Assembly (NCBI GenBank): GCA_017960605.1
Contig: JAGCYV010000001.1
Span: forward strand, 1-64,000
Length of the DNA: 64,000 nucleotides
Origin: Bacteroidales bacterium
GTDB lineage: Bacteria; Bacteroidota; Bacteroidia; Bacteroidales; P3
Direction of reading: 5' to 3'
In this document: piece after piece, positions 1 through 8,072 of the stretch
How positions within the stretch are numbered: position 1 is the first letter of the stretch
Layout of the letters: every line of letters begins with the position of its first letter
Notes under the pieces: generated by a model
Database searches by the model: none
What the model was told of the DNA's origin: nothing
Seen by the model: the letters and a program-made list of their open reading frames with translations, nothing else
Translations under genes and position numbers: made by a program

Positions 1-1028
1 AGCATGCCGTGGTCGTCGGTGGTCTCCCAGTTGTCGTAGGCCTGCTGGCGCTCCTCCTGGGTCACCCAGCGCTGCGGGGTGGGGTGCTTGGCGGCCTCGT
101 CGGCAATCTCGCCGGCTTTCATGCCGCTCCACTTGGCCTGGTCGCTACCCACACCGGCTTTCGGAGCCTCGGTGGCGGGCAGGACGGCGAAGCCCTTGCG
201 GCTGTAGCGGAAGCCGAGCTCGCTGACGTCGGCGCCCCAAGCCACAGTGTAGCCGTTCTCAATGGCGTAGTCAAAGACCTCCATCATCTCGTCCAGCGGC
301 AGGTTCCAGCTCAGGCCCCAGCGCCAGTTGTCCTGGATTTCGATGACGAACTGCTCATAGAAGGGGTGATGGGTGAAGCTGGTGATGCTCACGTAGTCGT
401 CGGGATTCAGACCGAGGCTCTCGGCGAAGCTCTTGGGGGTGTATTTCACGCCTTTGTAGGTGAAGCTCTCGGGAATCTCGCCCAGATAGACGGCATGAAC
501 GGCGGCGATGGCTTTCTGCCACAGGGGCTGGCCGTCGGGGCTCATCTGAAGTTTCTTCAGCTTGCCCTTGGCGATGGCCTCGACCATCACGTCGGTCAGG
601 GCGCTGAGCTCGGTGTGGTTGCTCAGGGTGTCGCCGTACATCTTGCCGGCGGGCATCACTTCGTCGGGCACCATGCCGTAGTTCTTCAGGCAGTAAATCA
701 CGTCGTTGAAGGCACCGCCTTGGGCGAAGCTCACGTCACCGTGGGTACGGACGGCGGCATAGGCGCGGTCGTTGTAGGTCTTCTCGACCACATACATCTC
801 GCTCAGGTCATACTCGCCCTTGCCCATGCGGAGCAGTTCGCTCTCGAGGAAGCCGATGGCGCTGTAGCTCCAGCAGGTGCCGGCGTTGTTCTGGTTCTTC
901 ACTGAGGTGATGGGCAGCATCTTGATGGTGTCGAATTTGTAGCCCTCATCCTCTTTCTTCTCATCCTGTGCGAACACAGCACTGGCGCAGATGGCGATGG
1001 CGCCAAGGAATAGGAATGCTTTTTTCAT
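1..1028 (-). CDS. pepC: Aminopeptidase C / bleomycin hydrolase family cysteine peptidase (C-terminus beyond window)
   Basis: The protein starts with a signal peptide (MKKAFLFLGAIAICASAVFA) and then carries the papain-like active-site segment QNNAGTCWSYSA, in which Cys is the nucleophile. The following sequence (SELLRMGKGEYDLSEMYVV) is typical of the C1B bleomycin-hydrolase/PepC family, which trims peptides from the N-terminus. About 342 codons are present and the reading frame is open at the window edge, so the His/Asn active-site residues lie outside. The signal peptide suggests an exported form, unlike the cytosolic PepC of Firmicutes. A TACCTTTG -7 element lies about 47 bases upstream of the start. 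Confidence 0.88.
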   Translation of the reverse strand, partial: MKKAFLFLGAIAICASAVFAQDEKKEDEGYKFDTIKMLPITSVKNQNNAGTCWSYSAIGFLESELLRMGKGEYDLSEMYVVEKTYNDRAYAAVRTHGDVSFAQGGAFNDVIYCLKNYGMVPDEVMPAGKMYGDTLSNHTELSALTDVMVEAIAKGKLKKLQMSPDGQPLWQKAIAAVHAVYLGEIPESFTYKGVKYTPKSFAESLGLNPDDYVSITSFTHHPFYEQFVIEIQDNWRWGLSWNLPLDEMMEVFDYAIENGYTVAWGADVSELGFRYSRKGFAVLPATEAPKAGVGSDQAKWSGMKAGEIADEAAKHPTPQRWVTQEERQQAYDNWETTDDHGM

Positions 1029-1074
1029 TGGTTTATTGTTAAATTATTTATTGTTTTACGCATAAACTGCGATG

Positions 1075-1082
1075 CAAAGGTA
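1075..1082 (-). promoter_or_regulatory. Promoter -7 element for the aminopeptidase C gene
   Basis: On the minus strand this reads GCG-TACCTTTG-CATC, matching the Bacteroidota -7 consensus TAnnTTTG preceded by a pyrimidine-G. Initiation is expected about 5 bases downstream. Confidence 0.7.
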
Positions 1083-1135
1083 CGCTTTTTTTGCGACGTG
1101 GAGAAATAATTTTTTCGTATGTCCAAAAATGTGTG

Positions 1136-1143
1136 TATCTTTG
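1136..1143 (+). promoter_or_regulatory. Promoter -7 element for the candidate small RNA
   Basis: GTG-TATCTTTG-CAG matches the Bacteroidota -7 consensus. It faces away from the aminopeptidase gene, and about 240 bases separate it from the next start codon. A structured, T-run-terminated segment fills most of that space. Confidence 0.7.
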
Positions 1144-1147
1144 CAGT

Positions 1148-1338
1148 CGATTTCACAAGGAAATCAACGAAGCGTTGTATTTTCGTCTTGCTGATGAAAA
1201 CCTGAGAAACTTTCATATGGCGCAAGGGAGTATGACGGCTTCGCGCGTATTAGCGTGGGCTGTTGTCTATTTCTCCGCCAAAAGGTTTTTCTCAGGACCC
1301 TCATCAGAAGAAGTGTACACGGCACCACGCTTCTTTTT
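1148..1338 (+). ncRNA. Candidate structured small RNA, ~190 nt, with own promoter and intrinsic terminator
   Basis: No convincing ORF fills this stretch. It folds as a series of stems: GATTTC/GAAATC (1149-1165), CAACG/CGTTG (1165-1177), and a long rod pairing CTGATGA (1191-1197) with TCATCAG (1301-1307) and CCTGAGAAA (1201-1209) with TTTCTCAGG (1288-1296). Inner pairs include TGGC/GCCA and GGAG/CTCC. It ends in a hairpin (about 1306-1333) followed by five Ts. Length and rod-with-bubbles shape resemble 6S RNA (ssrS), but I cannot confirm the family by eye. It could instead be a long 5' leader of the next gene. Confidence 0.5.
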
Positions 1339-1384
1339 GGTATTCTCAATCCGGGTGCGGGATTGAAAACAAATACTGCAAAAA

Positions 1385-1990
1385 ATGAAAAAGATAGCCA
1401 TCGCTGTTGCACTGATGATGTTGGTTCAGGTTGCTTCGGGTCAGGCCGCTTATGAAAAGTCCATTGAATTGGCCGGTGGCCCTGCCCTCAATTCTCACAC
1501 ACAGTATTCCGTAGGGGCGAATACAACCCACGGTATATTATCCAATAATTTCTTCATTGGTGCCGGTGTGGGATTCCGCTACACAAGTGCACTGTACTAC
1601 AGCTCATATCGCTCATATTACCAGTTTGGTTCGCTACAGACAGAAACATATAAAAGCTATGATGGCAAATACCTTGTCCCCGTATATATCCGGGCAAGTT
1701 ATAGATTTGGCCGTGCGTCGGTCAAACCGATGTTGTCCTTTGATGTTGGAGCGACTTTTGATGTGGGGAAGAACCAGAAGTATAAAAACACGGAAGGATT
1801 ATTCTATGAACCTGCTGTTGGCGTTAATATCAGTTTAGATGATAATACATCTATGTTCATCACTGTCGGACTGAATTATCAAAATGCACACCATACCTAT
1901 TACACTATGAGCTATTACGATGGAACTTCGACGGAAGAAATCAAAGGAATGGCATCGACTCTTCATTTCAGAATCGGATTCACGTTCTGA
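1385..1990 (+). CDS. Small outer-membrane beta-barrel protein, function unknown
   Basis: 201 aa. A signal peptide (MKKIAIAVALMMLVQVASGQ) is followed by alternating hydrophobic/polar strands rich in Tyr and Gly, ending in FRIGFTF with the terminal Phe typical of outer-membrane barrels. It resembles the generic porin-family/OMP_b-brl proteins of Bacteroidota. No promoter-like motif is seen immediately upstream, so it may be transcribed by readthrough from the small-RNA promoter. A bidirectional terminator follows. Function cannot be inferred. Confidence 0.8.
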   Translation: MKKIAIAVALMMLVQVASGQAAYEKSIELAGGPALNSHTQYSVGANTTHGILSNNFFIGAGVGFRYTSALYYSSYRSYYQFGSLQTETYKSYDGKYLVPVYIRASYRFGRASVKPMLSFDVGATFDVGKNQKYKNTEGLFYEPAVGVNISLDDNTSMFITVGLNYQNAHHTYYTMSYYDGTSTEEIKGMASTLHFRIGFTF

Positions 1991-2011
1991 GGATATAGAA
2001 GGTTTAAACTA

Positions 2012-2049
2012 AATCGGGGGATACTGCAATGCTGCAATATCCCCCGATT
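2012..2049. terminator. Bidirectional intrinsic terminator
   Basis: A perfect 12-bp inverted repeat (AATCGGGGGATA / TATCCCCCGATT) with a 14-base loop sits between the convergent barrel-protein gene and acyl-CoA ligase gene. It can serve both strands. Confidence 0.8.
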
Positions 2050-2067
2050 CTATTTAATGATAGTGTC

Positions 2068-3852
2068 TTACTTGAACAGGTTGTCGATTTGCTGCTGGTA
2101 GGCGGCGGCGACATTGCGGCGGATGAGCTTCTGCGTGGGGGTGAGCATCTTGTTGGCTTCGGTCCACGCCTCGGACACGAGGGCGAACTTCTTCACCTGT
2201 TCGGTGACGCCCAACTCGGCGTTGTACTTATCGACCACCTTCTGATAACGGGCGATGACGGTCTTGTCGGCGATCATATCCTCTTTGGTGGCTGCGGTGA
2301 CGCCGTGGCGGCCGCACCAGTCCTTCAGCATGTCGAAGTCGGGGGCGATGAGGGCTCCGGCAAACTTCTGGTCGGCGCCCACCACCATCATGTCGAGGAT
2401 GAAGGGCGACTGTTTCATCTTCTCTTCAATTACCTCGGGATTGATGTATTTGCCCATCGAGGTCTTGAACATGCTCTTCGTGCGTCCGGTGATGAAGAGG
2501 TATCCGTCGGGGTCGAAGTAGCCGGTGTCGCCGGTGTGGAACCAACCCTCGCTGTCAATGGCCTCGGCGGTCAGTTCGGGCTGGTTGTAGTAGCCCTTCA
2601 TCACGTTGCCTCCGCGGCATTGTATCTCGTTGGTGTTCTCGTCGATGCGCACCTCGATGGCCCTCATGGCGAAGCCCACGGAACCAATCTTGCGGCCCTT
2701 CTTGTTGCTGTTGGTCACAGCGATGAGGGGCGAGCACTCGGTGAGGCCGTAGCCTTCATAGAGGTCGAGTCCCACACAGGAGAAGAAGCGGGTGAGACGG
2801 GGCTGGATGGTGGCGCCGCCGCTGACGAGCATGTAGAGCTCGCCGCCCATGCTTTCGCGGATGCTCTTATAGACCAGCTTGTCGGCAATCTTCTTCTGGA
2901 ATTTGTACCAGCAGTTGAGCTTGCTCTCGTCGAGGTCGTATTTGAAGGCGAGGTCGATGGCCCAGTCGAAGATCTTCTTGCCGATGCCTTTCATCTTCTC
3001 GCCCTTGCGGAAGATTTTGTCATAGACCTTCTCGATGAACCTGGGCACGCAGGCCATCATGTTGGGGCTGATTTCCTTGCAGTTGTCGCCCACCTTGGCG
3101 ATGCTTTCGGCGTAGGCGATGGTGAAGCAGAGCCACTGGTAGAGGTATCCCATCATGCGCTCGTAGATGTGGCACATGGGGAGCCAGCTGAGGGCCTTGG
3201 TCCAGGTCTTTCCCGGGCTTTCCTTGATTTCCTGGACGTTCATGATGAGGCCGCGGTGGGTCAGCATGGCACCTTTGGGCACGCCCGTGGTGCCGCTGGT
3301 GTAGATCATGGTGCAGATGTCGTCGGTGGTCAGCGCGTCCTTCATCTCCTGCAGTTTGGCGGGAGCATCGGGGTGCTCGGCCACATAGCGGCGGCCAATC
3401 TCGTAGATGTCGTCCATTGACTTCACACCTTCCATCGGGACGATGGTGCAGAGGTTCTCCAGGTGCGGCAGGTGCTCGCGGATGTTGCTGATTTTCTTGT
3501 AGAGGGCAGGGGTCTCGACCACCAGCAGCCGCACCTCGGCGTCGTTGAGGATGTATTGGTAGTCCTCCTCGCTGATGGTGGGATAGATGGGCAGCAGGAC
3601 GGCTCCCGTCTGCTGCACGCCGAAATCGACATAGTTCCACTCCGGCCTACCGGCGGAGATGAGGCCGATGTTCTCGCCTTTTTTCACTCCCAGATGCATC
3701 AGCGCGTAGCTGATGAGGTCGGATTTTTCGATATATTCATCAATATAATGCTCTTTCCATTCGCCGTTTTCTTTGAATTTGAATACCGGTCGCTCGGGGT
3801 GGAGTTCCTTTCTCCATGCGAGCAGGTCAAACAATCTGGTAGGCTCTTGCAT
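2068..3852 (-). CDS. Long-chain acyl-CoA ligase (AMP-forming), FadD15-like, copy 1
   Basis: 594 aa. It activates fatty acids to acyl-CoA using ATP. The AMP-binding P-loop motif YTSGTTGVPKG is near residue 185. It is followed by the LPMCHIYER motif, GYGLTE (A5), GWFHTGD (A7) and the ITGRTKSMFKTSMGKYINP region, whose last Lys is the adenylation lysine. Length is usual for the FACL family. It is a single gene with its own promoter at 3880-3887 and a terminator at 2012-2049. A second paralogue lies at 10576-12435. Substrate chain length is not predictable from sequence. Confidence 0.92.
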   Translation of the reverse strand: MQEPTRLFDLLAWRKELHPERPVFKFKENGEWKEHYIDEYIEKSDLISYALMHLGVKKGENIGLISAGRPEWNYVDFGVQQTGAVLLPIYPTISEEDYQYILNDAEVRLLVVETPALYKKISNIREHLPHLENLCTIVPMEGVKSMDDIYEIGRRYVAEHPDAPAKLQEMKDALTTDDICTMIYTSGTTGVPKGAMLTHRGLIMNVQEIKESPGKTWTKALSWLPMCHIYERMMGYLYQWLCFTIAYAESIAKVGDNCKEISPNMMACVPRFIEKVYDKIFRKGEKMKGIGKKIFDWAIDLAFKYDLDESKLNCWYKFQKKIADKLVYKSIRESMGGELYMLVSGGATIQPRLTRFFSCVGLDLYEGYGLTECSPLIAVTNSNKKGRKIGSVGFAMRAIEVRIDENTNEIQCRGGNVMKGYYNQPELTAEAIDSEGWFHTGDTGYFDPDGYLFITGRTKSMFKTSMGKYINPEVIEEKMKQSPFILDMMVVGADQKFAGALIAPDFDMLKDWCGRHGVTAATKEDMIADKTVIARYQKVVDKYNAELGVTEQVKKFALVSEAWTEANKMLTPTQKLIRRNVAAAYQQQIDNLFK

Positions 3853-3879
3853 AGACTTTGTTAATTTAAATTAATTTTG

Positions 3880-3887
3880 CAAAAGTA
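3880..3887 (-). promoter_or_regulatory. Promoter -7 element for acyl-CoA ligase copy 1
   Basis: Minus strand reads ATG-TACTTTTG-CAAAA, matching YG-TAnnTTTG-CA. It lies about 28 bases upstream of the start codon, giving a short leader. Confidence 0.7.
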
Positions 3888-3974
3888 CATATAATATTCC
3901 ACATGGCAAAATTTTTTTTTACCATGGTCTTTCCATCATGCCTACAGAGCCCCTCCGTATCAACTCCGTTGCCC

Positions 3975-4014
3975 CTCCGTCTCTCCTCCGTTGAAAGACG
4001 GAGGAGAGACGGAG
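3975..4014. repeat. Perfect 17-bp inverted repeat between divergent promoters
   Basis: Left arm 3975-3991 (CTCCGTCTCTCCTCCGT) and right arm 3998-4014 are exact reverse complements with a 6-base loop. It sits between the outward-facing promoters of the acyl-CoA ligase and holA and is not followed by a T-run, so it is unlikely to be a terminator. The surrounding bases 3949-3991 repeat the word CTCCGT four times. Confidence 0.75.
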
Positions 4015-4099
4015 ATGATGCGGAGGAGATGTGGGGGCAGAGATAAGGATTCGTGATGTTTTTTTTTCGGCGGAAGGTGTGCGATTCGGGAAAAATTTG

Positions 4100-4107
4100 T
4101 AAATTTG
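4100..4107 (+). promoter_or_regulatory. Promoter -7 element for holA
   Basis: TTTG-TAAATTTG-TAG. The spacer carries TTCGGGAAAAA (4085-4095) ending exactly 4 bases before the -7 element, an arrangement repeated at 17330 and 34430. Confidence 0.7.
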
Positions 4108-4133
4108 TAGTTCGCAATTAAGCTACGAAGGCA

Positions 4134-5141
4134 ATGGCAATGACTGATAAACAGCTGATTGAGGAGTTGAAGAAGGGAAACTTCAAGCCCGTATATCTGC
4201 TCACCGGCGAGGAGAACTACTATATCGACGTGGTGTCGGATTATTTCGAGAAGGAGGTGATAGAGGAGAGTGTGCGCGATTTTGACCAGACGGTGGTCTA
4301 TGGACGCGATGTGGATATGGGGACGGTGGTGAGCCTGGTGAAGCGCTATCCGATGATGTCGCCAATTCACCTGGTGATAGTGAAGGAGGCGCAGGATATA
4401 CCTGTGAGCCAGTGGGAAACGCTGGCGGCCTACCTGAAGCAGCCGTCGCCGGTGGGGGTGCTGGTGCTGTGCTACCGCCACAAGAAGCTGGACAAGCGGA
4501 CGGCGGCATACAAAGCCATTGCGGCTGCCGGCGTGGTGTTTGAGAGTGCGAGGGTGTATGACAACCAGGTGCCGACGTGGATTGTGCGTGAGGTGCAGTC
4601 GAAGGGCTACCAGATCAACGACAAGGCGGCGGCGATGCTGGCCGACTACCTCGGCGCCGACCTGGGCAAGGTGGCCAATGAGTTGGGGAAACTCTACCCG
4701 CTGCTGCCGGAACACGGCACCATCACCGAGCAACTGGTGGAGGACCAGACGGGCATCAGCAAGGACTACAATGTGTTCGAACTGCAGAAGGCCATCGGAC
4801 GGCGCGACCCGGTGATGTGCAACCGCATCGTGAACTATTTCGGCGAAAACCCGAAGAAGAACCCCATCCAGATGCTGCTGCCGCTGTTGTACGGCTACTT
4901 CCTGAAGATCATGATGTACCATCAGCTGGAGAACAAGAGCGACGCTCCGAAGGTGCTGGGATGTGCGCCTGCGTTTGTGCGCGACTACGAGACGGCGGCA
5001 CGCAACTATTCGCTCGGCAAACTGGCCACATGCATCGGCTATCTCTATGAGACCGACCTGCGGAGCAAAGGCGTCCGCAACAGCGGCAACGTGACCGACG
5101 GCGAGTTGCTGAAAGAACTCATCTTCAAAGTAATCCACTAA
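4134..5141 (+). CDS. holA: DNA polymerase III subunit delta
   Basis: 335 aa, the usual length for HolA, which opens the sliding clamp as part of the clamp-loader complex. The N-terminal KPVYLLTGEENYYIDVV segment corresponds to the degenerate AAA+ nucleotide-binding fold. The middle region (DYLGADLGKVANELGKL) and VFELQKAIGRRD are family hallmarks. There is a choice of starts at 4134 or 4140; both ATGs are in frame. The TonB receptor gene begins 24 bases downstream, after the repeated word GGGAGACA. Confidence 0.93.
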   Translation: MAMTDKQLIEELKKGNFKPVYLLTGEENYYIDVVSDYFEKEVIEESVRDFDQTVVYGRDVDMGTVVSLVKRYPMMSPIHLVIVKEAQDIPVSQWETLAAYLKQPSPVGVLVLCYRHKKLDKRTAAYKAIAAAGVVFESARVYDNQVPTWIVREVQSKGYQINDKAAAMLADYLGADLGKVANELGKLYPLLPEHGTITEQLVEDQTGISKDYNVFELQKAIGRRDPVMCNRIVNYFGENPKKNPIQMLLPLLYGYFLKIMMYHQLENKSDAPKVLGCAPAFVRDYETAARNYSLGKLATCIGYLYETDLRSKGVRNSGNVTDGELLKELIFKVIH

Positions 5142-5165
5142 AAGGGAGACAGGGAGACAAGACAG

Positions 5166-7574
5166 ATGAAGAAAGCCTTTTACATATTCTTGCTTTTCAC
5201 TTTTCATTTTTCACTCATCACTTTTGGCCAAGGGACGGTGAAGGGTGTGCTGTTTGACGAGAGCAACGGTGAGGCGGTGCCGTTTGCCAACGTGATTCTC
5301 GATGGCACCACCCATGGATGTGCCACCGACCTGAACGGTTTTTTTCTCATCAGCAAGGTACCCGCCGGGAAATACACGCTGAAGGTGCGCTATGTGGGAT
5401 ATGAGGAGTACAGTCAGGAGGTGACGGTCGAAAATCGACGCACGGCGACGGTGACCATCCACCTGAAGCCTGCGGCACAGATACTCAAGGCAGTGGAAAT
5501 CAGCGACAGTCGGGCGGAGGAACGGAGAGTGCAGACGCAGGTGAGCGTGGAGAAGCTGACGGCGAGCCAGATACAGCAGATGCCCTCCATCGGCGGCACA
5601 GCCGATATCGCACAGTATATGCAGGTGCTGCCGGGTGTGAACTCGACGGGCGACCAAGGCGGCCAGCTCTATATCCGTGGCGGCTCAATGATTCAGAACC
5701 TCTGTCTGCTGGACGGCATGGTGGTCTATAACCCCTTCCATTCCATCGGCTTGTATTCCATCTTTGAGACCGATGTGATACTGAACGCCGACATCTATAC
5801 GGGTGGCTTCGGCGCGGAATACGGCGGACGCCTGTCGTCGGTGATGGACATCAAGACCCGCGACGGTAACAAGCGTCACCACACCGGCAAGATAGGCCTC
5901 AATACCTTCGGCGCCAGCCTGATTCTTGAAGGCCCGCTGAAGAAAGAAACGCAACAGTCGAAGACGACCATCACCTACCTGCTGACGGCCAAGAACTCCT
6001 ACCTTTCCAAGACCTCGCCCTATCTCTATGACCAGCTGCCCAAGAAACTGGGATTGGACAAGATAGCCATCGACGGGGGATTGCCCTTCGACTTCCTGGA
6101 CCTCTATGGCAAGTTCTCCATCAACTCCGGCACGGGCAGCAAGGCGAGTGTGTTCGGATTCTATTTCGACGATTCGGTGACGAACTATCAGGCCATCGCC
6201 GACTACCACTGGCGCAACTACGGCGCAGGTGCCAACTTTACGGTGGTGACGGGCACTTCGGCCATCCTTGAGGGGACGCTGGCCTATTCCGACTACCGCA
6301 TCACGCTCGACGACCGTGTTGCTGCGGGGACCAATGTGACGGCGGGTGACGATAAGTACAGCTCGATTAACGGTTTCAATATTACCCTTCAGGGTACGAA
6401 TTTCAACGGTGACAATAGGCTGAAATACGGTTTGAGTATTGAGGGCTACAACACTGACTATCAGTTTGTGAACCAGTATAGCAAACGTATCTCGCAGCAT
6501 GAGCCGAGTGCGACATTGTCGGTGTATGCGACTTACAAGATGAATACGGGTTCGTGGTTGCTCGACCCGGGCATCCGCTTGGCCTACTACGCCACCTTGG
6601 GTACCTTCCTGCCTGAACCCCGACTGGCGGTGAAATACAACGCCTCCAGCAAATTGCGGTTCAAGATGGCTGGCGGCTTCTACAGCCAGGTGTTCCTCGA
6701 CGCCCGTTCGGACAACGACATCGTGAACCTCTTCTCTGGATTCCTCACCGGCAGCGCTGCCCTGCGGGTACCGCAGACCTTCCTGGGCAAGGACGTGAAA
6801 ACCTGTGTGCAGCAGGCTAAGCACATCATTATCGGAGCCGAATACGACCTCACCGACCTCATCACCTTCAACGCCGAGGTGTATCTGAAGTATTTCGACC
6901 AACTGCTGAACGCCAACCGCAACAAGATGTACGACATCGACGACCCTGTCTATCAGGAGGGTGGCATATATGAGAAGTCAGAGTACCTGCTCACCGACTA
7001 CATCATCGAGAACGGCTATGCTACGGGATTCGACCTGAGTGCCACCGTGGATTTGGACCACCTCTACCTGTGGGCTACCTATTCTTTGGGCTACGTCGAA
7101 CGTGGCACCCAGAGCACCACTACCGTCCACAGCACTGATCTCGTGCGATACAATCCCCACTACGACCGCCGTCATACCGTCAATCTGCTGGCCACGTACA
7201 AGTTCGGTGCTCAGTATGATTGGGAAATCAGTGGGCGTTGGACTTACGGCTCGGGGTTCCCCTTCACCCAGACACAGGGTGTCTATCAGCAGCTGCTGTT
7301 CGGGAATATGATAGCGAACGACTATACACAGGAGAACGGTGTCTATAGCCTGCACTATGCGGAGTTGTACAAAGGACGCCTGCCGGATTACCACCGGTTG
7401 GACTTGGGTGTCAAGAAACGCTTCTCTCTCGGTGCACGCTCCATTCTCGATGTCAGCCTGAGTGCCACGAATGTCTATAGCCGGCAGAATATCTTCTACT
7501 TCAACCGAACCACGTTCGAGCGTGTGAATCAGTTGCCCTTCTTGGCGTCGTTGGGGGTGAGCCTATCGTTCTGA
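5166..7574 (+). CDS. TonB-dependent receptor with N-terminal carboxypeptidase-regulatory-like domain
   Basis: 802 aa. After a signal peptide, residues about 22-105 form a CarboxypepD_reg-like beta-sandwich (GTVKGVLFDESNGEAVPFAN). A plug domain follows (LPGVNSTGDQGGQLYIRGG) and then a 22-strand barrel ending in LGVSLSF. It imports an unidentified ligand across the outer membrane using TonB energy. No SusD partner is present. The hydrophobic core of the signal peptide (LLFTFHFSLITF) is encoded by a TTTTCA simple-repeat word. The 3' end overlaps the msrA stop by 12 bases, tail to tail. Confidence 0.92.
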   Translation: MKKAFYIFLLFTFHFSLITFGQGTVKGVLFDESNGEAVPFANVILDGTTHGCATDLNGFFLISKVPAGKYTLKVRYVGYEEYSQEVTVENRRTATVTIHLKPAAQILKAVEISDSRAEERRVQTQVSVEKLTASQIQQMPSIGGTADIAQYMQVLPGVNSTGDQGGQLYIRGGSMIQNLCLLDGMVVYNPFHSIGLYSIFETDVILNADIYTGGFGAEYGGRLSSVMDIKTRDGNKRHHTGKIGLNTFGASLILEGPLKKETQQSKTTITYLLTAKNSYLSKTSPYLYDQLPKKLGLDKIAIDGGLPFDFLDLYGKFSINSGTGSKASVFGFYFDDSVTNYQAIADYHWRNYGAGANFTVVTGTSAILEGTLAYSDYRITLDDRVAAGTNVTAGDDKYSSINGFNITLQGTNFNGDNRLKYGLSIEGYNTDYQFVNQYSKRISQHEPSATLSVYATYKMNTGSWLLDPGIRLAYYATLGTFLPEPRLAVKYNASSKLRFKMAGGFYSQVFLDARSDNDIVNLFSGFLTGSAALRVPQTFLGKDVKTCVQQAKHIIIGAEYDLTDLITFNAEVYLKYFDQLLNANRNKMYDIDDPVYQEGGIYEKSEYLLTDYIIENGYATGFDLSATVDLDHLYLWATYSLGYVERGTQSTTTVHSTDLVRYNPHYDRRHTVNLLATYKFGAQYDWEISGRWTYGSGFPFTQTQGVYQQLLFGNMIANDYTQENGVYSLHYAELYKGRLPDYHRLDLGVKKRFSLGARSILDVSLSATNVYSRQNIFYFNRTTFERVNQLPFLASLGVSLSF
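5194..5225 (+). repeat. TTTTCA-type simple-repeat word in signal-peptide coding region
   Basis: Four degenerate copies of a T-rich CACTTTTCA-like word encode the signal-peptide core of the TonB receptor. Related words occur at 33373-33401, 50333-50367 and 59931-59960. Confidence 0.65.
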
Positions 7575-8072
7575 GTTGGCCTTTCGGGCAAAGTCGAAGA
7601 GCGCCTGCGGCAGGTGACAGTAGCCGTCGGGGTGCTTGTCCAGATAATCCTGATGGCTCTCGTCGGCCGGGAAGAAGTTCTTGATGGGCTCCAGTTCCAC
7701 AGCCAAATCGTTGATATAGTTGCGTTGCACCTCGTCATAGACTTCCTTGATCGTGAGGTAGTCTTCGGGCTCGATATAGTAAATGCCGGTACGGTAGCGG
7801 GTGCCGCAGTCCTCTCCCTGTTGGTTGACGCTGGTGGGTTCGATGCAGTCAAAGTAGAGGTCAATTAGTTTGCGTAAGGGCAGCACCTCGGGGTCGAACA
7901 CCACGCGGACGGCTTCGGCATAGCCTGTCTTGTCGGTATAAACCTCTTGGTAGGTGGGATTTTCGGTATTGCCATTCGCAAAGCCTGTCTCGGTCTCCAC
8001 CACTCCGCGGATTTGTTTCAGATAATGCTGTGCGCCCCAGAAGCAGCCGGCAGCCAGAAATATCGTCTTCAT
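7563..8072 (-). CDS. msrA: Peptide-methionine (S)-S-oxide reductase
   Basis: 169 aa. MsrA repairs S-methionine sulfoxide in proteins. The catalytic motif GCFWG is at residues 9-13, followed by the family signature VVETETGFANG. EDCGTRYRTGIYY near residue 87 and a DESHQDY segment also match the family. Its start overlaps the stop of the upstream radical SAM gene in an ATGA, which suggests translational coupling. It is last in a four-gene minus-strand operon. Confidence 0.95.
   Translation of the reverse strand: MKTIFLAAGCFWGAQHYLKQIRGVVETETGFANGNTENPTYQEVYTDKTGYAEAVRVVFDPEVLPLRKLIDLYFDCIEPTSVNQQGEDCGTRYRTGIYYIEPEDYLTIKEVYDEVQRNYINDLAVELEPIKNFFPADESHQDYLDKHPDGYCHLPQALFDFARKANSER

Noticed and set aside
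2029..3420. 463-codon open frame on the plus strand antisense to the acyl-CoA ligase
   Set aside because: Antisense shadow with no motif or promoter, in high-GC coding DNA.
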